The translations under genes and the position numbers were made by a program. This document shows positions 1 through 9,998 of a stretch of 64,000 nt of DNA, piece after piece. Source of the DNA: Acaudatibacter sp963835495 (GTDB lineage Bacteria > Pseudomonadota > Alphaproteobacteria > Caulobacterales > Caulobacteraceae); assembly GCA_963835495.1 (NCBI GenBank), contig CAWIFQ010000005.1:496001-560000 (forward strand). Direction: 5' to 3'. The notes under the pieces are model-generated. The model worked only from the letters and a program-made list of their open reading frames with translations, did not search any database and was not told the DNA's origin. Every line of letters starts with the position of its first letter. Within the stretch, counting starts at the first letter, position 1.

Positions 1-65
1 CCAAGCGCCTGACCGCCACCGCCGACGGCCAGACGCCCCTGGGCGGCGACTTTGACCCGACCTGA
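1..65 (+). CDS. 3' end of an unidentified gene
   Basis: The window opens inside a reading frame that ends in TGA at 63-65 and gives the tail KRLTATADGQTPLGGDFDPT. Twenty residues are too few to identify a family. The hydrophilic end followed by the convergent acetyltransferase fits a genuine C-terminus, but this rests only on frame continuity. Confidence 0.4.
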   Translation, partial: KRLTATADGQTPLGGDFDPT

Positions 66-105
66 GGGCACAACCGCAGCCGCCCCGACCCAGAGCGGAT
101 TCGGT

Positions 106-935
106 CTAGCCGTGCGCCTCCGTCGAGGGTCCCAAGACCCAGACCGAGAGGTCGGCGACAAGCTCGAAGCCGAGGCTTGTGTAGAGCGGCCGGCCTGCTT
201 CGGTCGCGCCCAGGTAAAAGCGCCCCACGCCGCGACGCCGATAGTCGTCGATCACCTGGCTCAGCAGCGCGCGCCCCATGCCCTTGCGTTGATGTTCAGG
301 TGGCGTGGCCATGAGCGTGATTCCCGCCGTATCGCCGGTCGGCGTCACGGAGACGGCGCCCATGGGTCCTTCGTCACCCCAGGCGATATAGGTCTCCACG
401 ACAGCGGTCGGGGTGACGCAGACGTCGACGCAGCGGGCGATGACGTCGCGCGGCTCGTCGAAGGCGGCGGCGATCAGATCGCCTGCGATGCCGACCAACT
501 CCGGGCCGAGTGCGCGGACGATGGTCGTGGGGCGGCTCGGTTGAAACGGAACGTCCGGCCGAAGCACCATGAGCGGCGCAGTTCCGACGGCGTGAAACCC
601 AGCCGAGTCGCGACGGGCGCGAGGCCCTGGGCCACATGGGGGCTCACAACGGCCGTCAGCGGCGAGCCTCGTTCTTTCGCCCGCGCCGCCGATCGAACGA
701 GAAACCCTTCGGCATCGGGATCGGCCCCCAGGGTCAGCCTATTGAAGTCTCCCAGCGGCTCGTCGGTCAGCGCCAGGACGCAGTTACGCGTCATGTGCAG
801 TTCGAAGCCCGGCGCGGCGATCATCTGGGCGACGAGCGCACGCACGCAGAGCTGGATCAGCTCTTCGGTCTCGTCCATCGGCCAGGCCCCCGGTCGCGCT
901 GGCGAAGCTAAACCATCGTCCGGCCGGTCCGCCAT
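106..935 (-). CDS. GNAT-family N-acetyltransferase, split by a frameshift
   Basis: Two overlapping frames together make one protein. The first starts at ATG 935 (or ATG 878) and carries an N-terminal domain of about 125 residues. The second carries the acetyl-CoA-binding core with the motif A pattern HQRKGMGRALL, then YTSLGFE, and ends at TAG 108-106. The frames change between about 570 and 540. GNAT enzymes move an acetyl group from acetyl-CoA to an amine; the substrate here cannot be told. The two parts read well apart from the one shift, so a sequence error or a recent mutation is likely. Confidence 0.65.
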
Positions 936-986
936 CGGGCCAAACTCTTCCGCGCCGGCATTGCGCGATCGCGTTCGTTCATGCGA

Positions 987-2291
987 TCAGGGCGGCGTGT
1001 CCATCCGGGCGCCGGTGGCTGTCCGCCACGGCCACTGCATCGCGCCCTCGACTGTCAGCCGGCCGTAGCCCGCCTCGCCAGGCTGGTCGAAGCGCAGGAC
1101 CAGCTCCGGATCGTCGGCGCATTGAAACTCGGTCTGACTAAAGGGCTCGTATCGGCTATTCGGGACAGGAAACGGGGCGGTAAGCATGCCGTCAGCCGCC
1201 GCGATAGCGACCGGCCAGGGGCTCGCGTCCAGCTGATACAGCCCCGCGCAGCGCGCGAGCTCGTCCGCGGCGACGGATATGTTCGGACGCGCGGGGTGGT
1301 CTGGCAAGTCGAGCGCCCGACGCGTGAGGGCTAGCAGGGCGCGCTCCACCGGGAAGCTGTCGAGATTGGCGAGGACGACGGCGGTCAGGTCGTCCTCGGG
1401 GAAATGGGTCAGCATCGTCGCGAAGCCGTTGATGCCGCCCAGGTGCGTGATGGCGGTCCGGTCCCTGAATTTCAAACCGATGAGGCCGAACCCGTATTCG
1501 CTCAGCGACCCGTCATTGAGGCGAGCAGGTTCGATCATCGCGGCATACGACTGCGCTGATACGGCCCGACCGCTCCGCAGCGCATGGCTCCAGGTCAGGA
1601 GGTCGCCCACCGTCGAGCCTAAGGCGCCCGCCGCGTGGGGAAGCGTCATCGACATCGTGCGGGCGTTTTCGAGCCCTTTGGGGCCCAGGCTGTAGCCCCT
1701 GGCCCGCTTGGCGACGATCGGCTCGTCATACAGGTAGCGGGTCTGCCGCATGCCGAGCGGCCGGAAGAACCGCTCAAGCAGGAACGTCCTGTAAGCAGTC
1801 CCGGACAACGCTTCGATGACCGCGCCGAGGAGCACGTAGCCCGAGTTGGAGTAGAGATAGCGCTCTCCAGGCGCGAAGTCGGGCGGCAGGTTCTTGAAGA
1901 GCCCGATCACCTCGGCCAGCGTCAGATCGGACCGCTCCGGGAAGTCGGGCAGGCTGTTGAAGTTCTTGATCCCTGAGGTGTGGTTCAGGAGATGCCGGAT
2001 CGTGACGATGCGCCCCTGGACGGGATAGCCGGTGAGCACCGACTGGATGGAGTCGTCGAGACCAAGCTTGCCATCTTCCACGAGCAGCATGATCGCAGCG
2101 GCCGTGAACTGCTTGGTGACCGAGCCAAGCCGAAAGACAGTGTCTGGCGTGATCGAGAGCCCCCACTCGAGGTCGGCAAGACCAAAGCCAGCCAGGTACG
2201 GCGCCTGATCGCCGTGGCGCACACCCACAGCGGCGCCTGGGCCCGCGCGGTCGACAAAGCCTTCCATCACCGCTTTGAGCTTGCCGTTCAC
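987..2291 (-). CDS. Serine hydrolase of the beta-lactamase/esterase (class C-like) family
   Basis: This 434-residue protein has the three landmarks of penicillin-binding-type serine hydrolases: an SxxK motif in LGSVTKQFT near residue 58, a YxN motif in YLYSNSGY near residue 146, and a HxG motif in THLGGINGF near residue 280. A C-terminal region of about 100 residues resembles the accessory domain of family S12 esterases and peptidases. No convincing signal peptide is seen, so a cytoplasmic esterase or D-aminopeptidase-like role is more likely than a secreted lactamase. It is a single gene divergent from the SDR that follows. The family is certain; the substrate is not. Confidence 0.85.
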   Translation of the reverse strand: MNGKLKAVMEGFVDRAGPGAAVGVRHGDQAPYLAGFGLADLEWGLSITPDTVFRLGSVTKQFTAAAIMLLVEDGKLGLDDSIQSVLTGYPVQGRIVTIRHLLNHTSGIKNFNSLPDFPERSDLTLAEVIGLFKNLPPDFAPGERYLYSNSGYVLLGAVIEALSGTAYRTFLLERFFRPLGMRQTRYLYDEPIVAKRARGYSLGPKGLENARTMSMTLPHAAGALGSTVGDLLTWSHALRSGRAVSAQSYAAMIEPARLNDGSLSEYGFGLIGLKFRDRTAITHLGGINGFATMLTHFPEDDLTAVVLANLDSFPVERALLALTRRALDLPDHPARPNISVAADELARCAGLYQLDASPWPVAIAAADGMLTAPFPVPNSRYEPFSQTEFQCADDPELVLRFDQPGEAGYGRLTVEGAMQWPWRTATGARMDTPP

Positions 2292-2459
2292 GCGCGCAGC
2301 ACCCCGCTTGACGGTGCAACTATAGGCAGCCCGATCGGCAGCGCCAACGCGTGCGCCTCCTCAATAGCCTTCCACCCCCGAGTAGCATCCAGCCTGGCGT
2401 TTCAAGGCGAACCCCATGCGAGGTGACCCGCCTGGCGACGAGCTGCTAGGACGAGCGTC

Positions 2460-3203
2460 ATGACGGGACCGCTTTTCGGCAAGGCCGCGCTGGTGACTGG
2501 CGCATCTCGTGGGATCGGGGCGGCGATCGCCCGACGGCTCGCCGCCGACGGCGCGAAGGTGGCGCTCACCTACTTCGGCTCGCCCGAGCGAGCCGAAGCC
2601 GTGGTCGCCGGCATCGTCGCCACGGGCGGCGAGGCCATCGCGCTGCGCGCCGACGCCGCGGACGACGAGGCGGTGCGCGCGGCGGTAGGGGAGACGGCGC
2701 GGCGGTTCGGCCGGCTGGACATCCTCGTCAACAACGCCGGCACGGGCGCCGCGGCGAGCATAGAGGACCTCCCGATGGCGGAGTTCGAGCGTGTGGTCGC
2801 CGTGAACTTCCGATCCGTGTTCGTGGCCATGCAGGCGGCGGCGCGGCGGATGACGGAGGGCGGGCGGATCATCACCATCGGCAGCGTCAACGGCGACCGG
2901 GTGCCGTTCGTTCAAGGCTCGATCTACGCGGCGACCAAGGCGGCGGTCGGGGGCCTGACCCGCGGGGCCGCCCGCGACCTCGGCCCCCGCGGCATCACCG
3001 TGAACCTTGTCCAGCCCGGCCCGATCGATACCGACATGAACCCAGCCGACGGTCCCTGGGCCGCGGCCGGGCGCGCTGCGACCGCGCTCGGCCGCTTCGG
3101 CGACGTTACCGATGTCGCCGGTCTGGTGGCCTATCTCGCCCGTGACGAGGCGGGATTCATCACCGGCGCATCGCTGAACATCGACGGCGGCTACAACGCC
3201 TGA
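2460..3203 (+). CDS. Short-chain dehydrogenase/reductase (3-oxoacyl-ACP reductase-like)
   Basis: This 247-residue classical SDR has the NAD(P) glycine motif TGASRGIG near residue 14, NNAG near residue 89, the catalytic Ser in TIGSVN and the YxxxK pair in YAATK near residue 156. It ends in a G-A-S-L-N-I-D-G-G-Y signature typical of FabG-like enzymes. The start is ATG 2460, with AGGACGAG just upstream. The Arg after the glycine motif and the basic second strand lean towards NADPH. It stands alone between genes on the other strand, so its substrate is open. Confidence 0.88.
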   Translation: MTGPLFGKAALVTGASRGIGAAIARRLAADGAKVALTYFGSPERAEAVVAGIVATGGEAIALRADAADDEAVRAAVGETARRFGRLDILVNNAGTGAAASIEDLPMAEFERVVAVNFRSVFVAMQAAARRMTEGGRIITIGSVNGDRVPFVQGSIYAATKAAVGGLTRGAARDLGPRGITVNLVQPGPIDTDMNPADGPWAAAGRAATALGRFGDVTDVAGLVAYLARDEAGFITGASLNIDGGYNA

Positions 3204-3236
3204 CCGTGCCACCGAGCCAAATCGGATCTTGGCCTG

Positions 3237-3686
3237 TCAGCGAGAGTGGAATTCCGCCTGGTTCCATAACGCTCTGGAGGGCGTCAAACCGGCGTTCTCG
3301 CAGCTGTAGAAGGCCTCGTCAGGCCCGCGGGAGGTCCACAAGACGTGGCTTCGCTTGATGGCCACGAAAAACCAGGCATAGCCACTGTCGCCGCCCGTGC
3401 GACCGCGCGAACTGAACTGACCGCAGACGATCGAGACCGGTCCGTCGATGGGCGTCGCGAACGCACCGCGCTTCACCGACGCCGCCGCCATGACCCGCAC
3501 CTCGCGAAACATGACGTTGTCCGGGTCGCCGAGGTCGCCCTTGATCGCGTGTTCCGCCTGCTCGCGCGCATTGCTGGGGGCCGTGGGTGTCAGCCCGGGC
3601 ATCGGCGTCTCGCCGGAATTGACCGTCATCGCGTCCGCCACGCCCGCCGCGCCAGCAATCGCCAGCGCCACAATCAGTGCCCGCAC
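3237..3686 (-). CDS. Small exported protein of unknown function
   Basis: I place the start at GTG 3686 because GGAGGT lies six bases upstream and the protein then begins with a clean signal peptide (VRALIVALAIAGAAGVADA). The frame stays open a further 52 codons upstream, but that part is low-complexity and lacks a ribosome site. The 149-residue product has two cysteines (one in IVCGQF, one in YSCENAG) that could pair in the periplasm. A middle section reads AIKGDLGDPDNVMFREVRV, a pattern seen in small secreted proteins of Caulobacterales. No function can be assigned. Confidence 0.7.
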   Translation of the reverse strand: MRALIVALAIAGAAGVADAMTVNSGETPMPGLTPTAPSNAREQAEHAIKGDLGDPDNVMFREVRVMAAASVKRGAFATPIDGPVSIVCGQFSSRGRTGGDSGYAWFFVAIKRSHVLWTSRGPDEAFYSCENAGLTPSRALWNQAEFHSR

Positions 3687-3919
3687 GCGCCCACCTCCGG
3701 TTGGCTCCGAGATTGTCGTTCGGAGACGATGGCGACGAACTGGGCCACGATTTGCGGACGCCCCGTTCCCGCCGCGCTCATCCTCACCCGCGTGGTTTCG
3801 ATGATAGGCCCCCCGCGGCGAGGCTCCAACTCCGCCATCCATTTCTCGCCGACAGGGCGACGTCCGCTTCTGGGCATTGTCGGCGAGGTCGCGCCTCGCC
3901 CCGGAGATGGGCGCGGCGG

Positions 3920-4525
3920 TCAGGCCGGTTCAGCGTTCAGCCCGAGCCAGAGCGTGCGCATCAGCTCGCCGGCGAGCCGCTCGGCGTCGAACGGCGGGGA
4001 GAGCATGCCGGCGAGCTGCAGCTGGATCGCTCCGTGCAGCGCGCTCCAGAACATGTGGCCGATCAGGGCGGGATCGCCTCTGACGACGCCACCCTCGATC
4101 ATCTCCTTCAGGTGCGCGGTCATGGTCGCCCGCGAGCGCTCGCCGGCGGCGACCAACTCGGGGTAGTCATCGGCGCTGGGCTGCTTGACGTCGAACATCA
4201 GCTTGTAGGCTTCGGGGTGTCCGAGTGCGAAGTCGAGGTAGGCGCGACCGACGGCGTTGGCGCGCTCCAGGGGATTCGACCCGGCGTCGAACGCCAGTTC
4301 CAGCGCCTCAGCGTGGCGGTTGAAGGCGCGGGCGCGGACCGCGGCCAGGATCGCGTCCTTGTCGGCGAAATAACGGTAGGGCGTCATCGGGCTGACGCCG
4401 AGTTCGGCGGCGAGCTGGCGCATGGTGACCGCCTCCAGCCCATGCTGGCCGAACAGCCGCTCGGCCGCGTCGACCAGCCGCTCGCGGAACTCCCCGACCG
4501 CCTCTTCGCTCAACACCCGTGGCAA
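3920..4525 (-). CDS. TetR-family transcriptional regulator with WHG-type C-terminal domain
   Basis: Residues about 12-60 form a TetR helix-turn-helix (TMRQLAAELGVSPMTPYRYFADKD). The C-terminal half, with HPEAYKLMFDV and a long helical tail, resembles the TetR_C WHG domain. The start is probably TTG 4525, since GGAG lies nine bases upstream; GTG 4516 is the alternative. The gene is divergent from the carotenoid-cleavage-type oxygenase, and inverted repeats fill the shared promoter, so it most likely represses that gene and itself. The ligand is unknown; an apocarotenoid or phenylpropanoid would fit the neighbour, by inference only. Confidence 0.87.
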   Translation of the reverse strand: MPRVLSEEAVGEFRERLVDAAERLFGQHGLEAVTMRQLAAELGVSPMTPYRYFADKDAILAAVRARAFNRHAEALELAFDAGSNPLERANAVGRAYLDFALGHPEAYKLMFDVKQPSADDYPELVAAGERSRATMTAHLKEMIEGGVVRGDPALIGHMFWSALHGAIQLQLAGMLSPPFDAERLAGELMRTLWLGLNAEPA

Positions 4526-4595
4526 CCTGGCGAACTCCGCCCCATTTAACAGTTGCCAGGTTCTATCACTTACGGCATAAATTTACATCGTAAGT
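4524..4595. promoter_or_regulatory. Two inverted repeats between TetR and oxygenase genes (probable operators)
   Basis: AACCTGGC at 4524-4531 is mirrored by GCCAGGTT at 4555-4562. ACTTACG at 4568-4574 is mirrored by CGTAAGT at 4589-4595, around an AT-rich centre. Both lie in the 100-base divergent region, and the second suits a TetR dimer site. Which one is bound is inference. Confidence 0.55.
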
Positions 4596-4622
4596 CTTTC
4601 GCCCCTCAAGGAGGTTGCGCTC

Positions 4623-6013
4623 ATGGACGGCTCCCAGGTTGTGAATCCCTATCTCGCCGGCAACTTCGCGCCAGTGCGCAGCGAGGACGATTTCGAGCTG
4701 GAGGTCACGGGGCAGATTCCGGCTGGCCTCGCCGGAGCGTTCTACCGCAACGGGCCCAACCCGCAGTTCGAACCGCGCGACGCCTATCACTGGTTCTCCG
4801 GCGACGGGATGATCCACGGCTTCTTCGTCGAGGACGGCAAGGTGCGCTACCGCAACCGCTATGTGCGCACGCCGAAGTGGGAGCTGGAGCACGGCGCCGG
4901 CAAGTCGCTGTTCGGCACCTTCGGCAACCCGATGACCACCGATCCGTCGGCGATGGGCCAGGACAGCGGCACGCCAACACCAACATCGTCTGGCACGCCG
5001 GCAAGCTGCTGGCGCTGGAGGAAGGCCACAAGCCGTTCGAGCTGGATCCGCTGACGCTCGAGTCGCGCGGCTATCGCGATGAATACCGCGGCAAGGTGAC
5101 GGCGCACCCGAAGCTGGACCCCGAAACCGGCGAGATGGTCTGGTTCGCCTACTCCGCCGGCGACGCGCCGCTGAACGGGACCTGCGCCTACGGCGTCACC
5201 GACAAGACCGGCGCGGTGGTGCGCCGCGACAACTTCGAAGCGCCGTTCGCGGCCATGGTGCACGACTTCCTGGTCACCAGCCGCCACGCCCTGTTCCCCA
5301 TCCTGCCGCTGACCATGAGCCTGCAGCGGGCGATGACCGGCGCCCCGCCGATCGCCTGGGAGCCGGACAAGGGCTCGCACGTGGGCGTGATGCGCCGCGA
5401 CGCGGGCGTGGAGACGATCCGCTGGTTCACCACCGACGCCTGCTACGTGTTCCACCCGATGAACGCCTGGGAAGAGGGCGAAGTGATCTATGCCGACGTG
5501 ATGGAGTATCCGGTGGCGCCGCTGTTCCCGACGCTGGACGGCAAGCCGCCGAAGGACGCCTTCGCCAAGCTGGTGCGCTGGACCTTCGATCTGGCCGACA
5601 ACAGCAACACCATCAAGCGCCGGCCGCTGGACGACCTCGCGGGCGAATTCCCGCGCTTCGACGAACGCCGTGCGGGGCTCGGCTATCGTCACGGCTGGTT
5701 CGCCGGCATCACCCGCACCGGCGCGCAGCAGGTCCGCTTCGACACCCTCTCGCACATCGACCTGTCGAGCGGCCGGCGCAGCGACCACCTCTACGACGCC
5801 GGCAACTCGCCGGGCGAGCCGGTGTTCGTGCCGCGCTCGGCCGACGCCGCGGAGGGCGATGGCTGGCTGGTGGCGGTGGTCTACCGCGGCGCGGAAGATC
5901 GCAGCGACTTCGTGGTCTACGACGCCCAGGACGTCGCCGCGGGGCCGATCGCCACGGCCAAAGTCCCGCGCCGCGTGCCGTTCGGCTTCCACGGCAACTG
6001 GCGAGGCGCCTAG
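4623..6013 (+). CDS. Carotenoid-cleavage-type oxygenase (RPE65/lignostilbene dioxygenase family), one frameshift
   Basis: The protein starts at ATG 4623 behind AAGGAGG and would be 463 residues once one missing base near 4971-4973 is restored. There ANTNIVWH is broken, and GGCACGCCAAC should probably read GGCACGGCCAAC. All four iron-binding histidines of the family are present: in NIVWHAGK, MVHDFL, YVFHPMNAW and the terminal FGFHGNW. These non-heme Fe(II) enzymes cleave a double bond in carotenoids, apocarotenoids or stilbenes with O2. The substrate cannot be deduced. The gene is paired with a divergent TetR gene and ends on a CTAG shared with the stop of the next, opposite-strand gene. Confidence 0.88.
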
Positions 6014-6546
6014 CCCTTCCGGGCCGCCTCGCTCGCCAGCCGCAGCAGGTCCACGGCCTCATCGGGGCCGTGGACGCCGAGCACGCGAAAGCCCTTGCCC
6101 TCGATCTCGCCCTTGGTCGCCCAGAAGTGGATGAGGTTCTCGACATAGCCCTTGCCCAGGTCGTCGAGGCTGTGCACCGCCTGATACAGGCGCGACACCT
6201 GGGCGACAGCAATGATGCGGTCGTTGCGGGGCCGGGCGAACTCGCCGTCCTGATCCGCGGCGATCACGCCGACGATCCTGGCGTCGATCAGGGCGCCGAC
6301 CGGGCTGGGCTCGTCGGTGAAGACCATGACGTCGAGCGCACCGCCGTCCTCGGCGAGGGTCGAGGGGATGAAGCCGAAGTCGAGCGGGAAGGCCAAGCCC
6401 TCCGGCAACAGGCTGTGCAGACGGAACAGGCCGCTCGCGGGATCGTAGTCGTACTTCGAGCGTCGGCCCTCCGGCGTCTCGATGATCGCCCGGCAAGTCC
6501 TCGCCGTCAGATCGAGCGCGTTCGCCAGTCGGGTCAGGTCCGGCAC
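6010..6546 (-). CDS. Inorganic pyrophosphatase-like protein with an altered active-site motif
   Basis: This 178-residue protein matches family I soluble pyrophosphatases in length and order: ETPEGRRSKYDYD near the N-terminus, FPLDFGFIPSTLAEDGG in the middle, then NDRIIAV and a GKGF tail. The family signature DGDPxD reads DGGALD here, so the outer two aspartates remain but the middle one (Asp67 in the E. coli enzyme, the general base) is Gly. The protein may be slow, altered or non-catalytic. It is convergent with the oxygenase, and both stops share the four bases CTAG at 6010-6013. Confidence 0.75.
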   Translation of the reverse strand: MPDLTRLANALDLTARTCRAIIETPEGRRSKYDYDPASGLFRLHSLLPEGLAFPLDFGFIPSTLAEDGGALDVMVFTDEPSPVGALIDARIVGVIAADQDGEFARPRNDRIIAVAQVSRLYQAVHSLDDLGKGYVENLIHFWATKGEIEGKGFRVLGVHGPDEAVDLLRLASEAARKG

Positions 6547-6558
6547 CGACCGGGCCGC

Positions 6559-6957
6559 CTACCGCACCCCGCCTCCCTGCGGCGAAGGCGGGGCCGCATC
6601 ACGGCTGTCCCGATCGTCGGCAGTTTTCAGCTGATCGGCGTCGATCGTCGCCTCGACCTCGCAGGCGGCGCCGTCGTCGCCGATCAGCGCCTCGTCGTCG
6701 GGCAGCCCCTCGCCGTCGTTGCGGCTGAAGGTGTCGGTCCGGTAGCCGCCTTCTTCGCCGGCGTCCAAGGCGCGGTTCACGTCAGTGATCGACGCCTCGC
6801 GGCCGGTTAGCTCGGCCTCGCTCGGCAGGCCTTCCTGATCGTTGCGGCTGAAGGTGTCGGTGCGATAGCCGTCCTCTTCGCCGGCCGCGAAGCTGCGCGA
6901 AAGCTTGCTCGCCAGGGCCTGGCTGGCCTGGGTCTCGGATTGCTTGGATGCTGGCAT
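6559..6957 (-). CDS. Small acidic protein with a twin GYRTDTFSRND repeat
   Basis: The start is ATG 6957, with GGAGG six bases before it; the product is 132 residues. Two near-identical blocks, each AGEE(D/G)GYRTDTFSRND followed by (Q/G)EGLP, sit about 45 residues apart. The rest is polar, acidic and rich in Ala, Glu and Asp, so much of it is probably disordered. No signal peptide or membrane segment is seen, and I do not recognise the family. The repeats could be a short binding or modification motif. It lies upstream of the pyrophosphatase-like gene on the same strand and may be co-transcribed with it. Confidence 0.7.
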   Translation of the reverse strand: MPASKQSETQASQALASKLSRSFAAGEEDGYRTDTFSRNDQEGLPSEAELTGREASITDVNRALDAGEEGGYRTDTFSRNDGEGLPDDEALIGDDGAACEVEATIDADQLKTADDRDSRDAAPPSPQGGGVR

Positions 6958-7021
6958 CGGAACCTCCGTCGGGTGACGGTGGATCAACGACAGGCCGGCG
7001 TCGGTGTTCCTCGCTTGGCCG

Positions 7022-9785
7022 CTAAACCAGCGCGCCGTGGCAGTGCTTGAACTTCTTGCCGGAGCCGCAGGGGCAAGTCGCGTTGCGGCCGGTGCGTTGC
7101 CAGCCTTCCGGCAGCGACGACGCCGGGATCGCCTGGCGGCTGAGGGCGCCCACGTCGCCGGCGAAGCTCAGCGGCAGCCGCTCGTTCTCGCCGGTCAGCG
7201 GATCGACGTGCTCTTCGAACAGCTGGCGCACGGGCTGGGGCGGTGGCGGCGGCTCGAACTGGAACTCGACGGTCAGCAGCCAGCGGGTGACGTTGGAGCG
7301 CAGCTCGCCGATCAGCTTCTCGAACAGCGAGAAAGCCTCTGTCTTGTACTCGTTGAGCGGATCGCGCTGCCCGTAGCCGCGCAGGCCGATCACATTCTTC
7401 AGGTGGTCGAGGTGGGTCAGGTGCTCGCGCCACTGCTCGTCGATCATGCGCAGCAGGAAGTTCTTCTCCACCTGCCGCATCTGACCTGACGAGAGCAGCT
7501 CCTCGCGCTCGGCGGCGCGGGACTCCGCAGCCTTGTTCACCCGCTCCAGGATCTCGTCGGCGCCGATGCCTTCCTCGGCCGCCCACTCCGCGATCGGCAG
7601 GTCGAGGCCGAGCACGTTCTTTACTTCGAACGTCAGCGCGTGGACGTCCCACTGGTCGGCGTAGGCCTTCGGCGGCATCAGGCGCATGACCATCTCGTCG
7701 ACGGTGTCGCGCCGGAACTCGTTGACGATCTCGGACAGGTCTTCCGACAGCATGAACTCGGCGCGCTGCTCGAACACGGCCTTGCGCTGGTCGTTCACGA
7801 CGTCGTCGTACTTCAGCAGGTTCTTGCGGATCTCGTAGTTGCGCTGCTCGACCCGCCGCTGGGCGGTGGCGATGGCCCGGTTCAGCCACTTGTGGGTGAT
7901 CGCCTCGCCGTCCTGGACGCCGAACGTGCGCATGATCGAATCCAGCCGCTCGCCAGCGAAGATGCGCAGGAGGTCGTCCTCGCACGAGAGGTAGAACTTG
8001 GAGTGGCCGGGGTCGCCCTGGCGGCCGGTGCGGCCGCGCAGCTGGTTGTCGATCCGCCGCGCCTCGTGGCGTTCGGTGCCGAGCACATAGAGGCCGCCTT
8101 CAGCCAGCGCCTTGGCGCGTTTGCTCTCGATCTCGGCGGCCAGCGTCTCGCGCTGCTCGGTCTCGGCCTCCGGCGTGATCTCGACGCCGAGCGCTTCCTG
8201 CTCCGAGCGCCACCGCGCCAGGCGCATGTCGAGGTTGCCGCCCAGCTGAATGTCGGTGCCGCGGCCGGCCATGTTGGTGGCGATCGTCACCGAGCCCGGC
8301 ACGCCCGCCTCAGCGACGATGAAGGCTTCCTGCTCGTGGTAGCGCGCGTTCAGCACGCTGTGCGGGACGCCGATGATCTTCTTGTTGTCGTGGTGGAATT
8401 CGTGGGCGTTGAGCAGCTCCGAGAGCTGTTCCGACTTCTCGATCGAGACGGTGCCGACCAGGATCGGCTGTCCGCGCGAATAGCAATCCTCGATCTGGGC
8501 GATGATCGCCCGGTTCTTCTCGTCGGCGGTGCGATAGACCTCGTCGTCGTCGTCGACCCGCATCACCGGCTTGTTGGTGGGGATCTCCGAGACGTCCATG
8601 CCGTAGATGTCGGCGAACTCCTGCGCCTCGGTCGCCGCGGTGCCGGTCATGCCGGAGAGCTTCTTGTAGAGGCGGAAGTAGTTCTGGATGGTGATCGAGG
8701 CGAGGGTCTGGTTCTCCGGCTGGATCGACACGCCTTCCTTGGCCTCGATCGCCTGGTGCAACCCTTCGGACAGCCGCCGGCCGTGCATCATGCGGCCGGT
8801 GAATTCGTCGATCAGGATCACTTCGTCGGCGCGGATGATGTAGTCGCGGTCGCGCTGGTAGAGCACGTTGGCGCGCAGGGCCTGGTTGACGTGGTGCACC
8901 ACCGAGACGTTGGCCGGATCGTAGAGGCCGGCGGAATCGGGCGCCAGGTGACCGCCCTCCATCAGCATCTCTTCGATCTTCTCCGAGCCGTACTCGGTCA
9001 GCAGCGCCTGACGCTGCTTCTCGTCGTGGTCGAAGGTCTCCGGATCCTGGATCAGCTCGCGCACGACCTTGTCCATCGTGCGGTAGAAGTCCGAGCGATC
9101 CTCGGTCGGACCGGAGATGATCAGCGGCGTGCGCGCCTCGTCGATCAGGATCGAGTTCGACCTCGTCGACGATGGCGAAATGGTGCGGGCGCTGCACCAT
9201 GTCGGTGGCTTCATAGACCAGGTTGTCGCGCAGGTAGTCGAAGCCGAATTCGTTGTTGGTGCCGTAGGTGATGTCGCTGTGGTAGGCGCGCTGGCGCTCC
9301 GCCTGCGACAGCCCGTGCACGATCACCCCGACGGTCAGGCCGAGGAACCGGTAGATCCGGCCCATCCATTCGGCGTCACGGTTGGCGAGGTAGTCGTTGA
9401 CGGTGACGACGTGGACGCCCTTGCCCTCGAGCGCGTTCAGATAGACCGCCAAGGTGGCGACCAGCGTCTTGCCCTCGCCGGTCCGCATCTCGGCGATGCC
9501 GCCGTGATGCAGCACCATGCCGCCGACCATCTGCACATCGTAGTGGCGCTGGCCGAGGGTGCGCTTCGCCGCTTCGCGCACCACCGCGAAAGCCTCGTTG
9601 AGCACCGAGTCCAGCGTGTCGCCGCCCTCGATCCGCCGCTTGAACTCCGCCGTCTTCGCGCGCAGGTCATCGTCGCTGAGCGCCGCGTACTGCGCCTCCA
9701 GCGCGTTGATCTTGGTCACGCGCCCTAGCATCTGCTTGACCTTGCGGTCGTTGCTGGAGCCGAAAACTTTCCTCAGGTCGAGCAT
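7022..9785 (-). CDS. secA: SecA preprotein translocase ATPase, one frameshift
   Basis: SecA drives protein export through SecYEG. The start is ATG 9785 (MLDLRKVFGSSND). Walker A reads MRTGEGKT, followed by VTVNDYLA, GTNNEFGFDYLRDN and the DEVD box. The DEVD box is broken by one extra base at 9156-9157, where VDEVDSILIDEARTP would otherwise be read. After the shift all of NBD2, the helical scaffold and the C-terminal zinc tail (CPCGSGKKFKHCHG) are intact. The repaired length is 920 residues, normal for the family. Since SecA is essential and only one copy is expected, the shift is most likely a sequence error. Confidence 0.95.
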
Positions 9786-9998
9786 GCGGGGCTTTAAGTC
9801 CGGGACAGGGGCTTTGAACTCTTGAAGGCGGCGCGCACGGCCACGGTCAAAGCCCTTCGCCTGCTCGAAGTTCCGCGCTTCCAGGCGCCTTGGTGACTTA
9901 AGCAGCGCCCCCTCTGAAGTCAACGTGACGAGGCGAGGCCCGTCGTCGCGCGATGCGGGCGAACCAGCGCGACGCGCGACGACGAGAGCGGCCCAGGG

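Noticed and set aside
9150..9165. Programmed frameshift in secA
   Set aside because: There is no slippery heptamer or downstream structure, SecA is not known to use one, and one extra base explains it.
7640..9271. A long open frame opposite secA (about 543 codons)
   Set aside because: It is the mirror of SecA, with no domain sense and no ribosome site.
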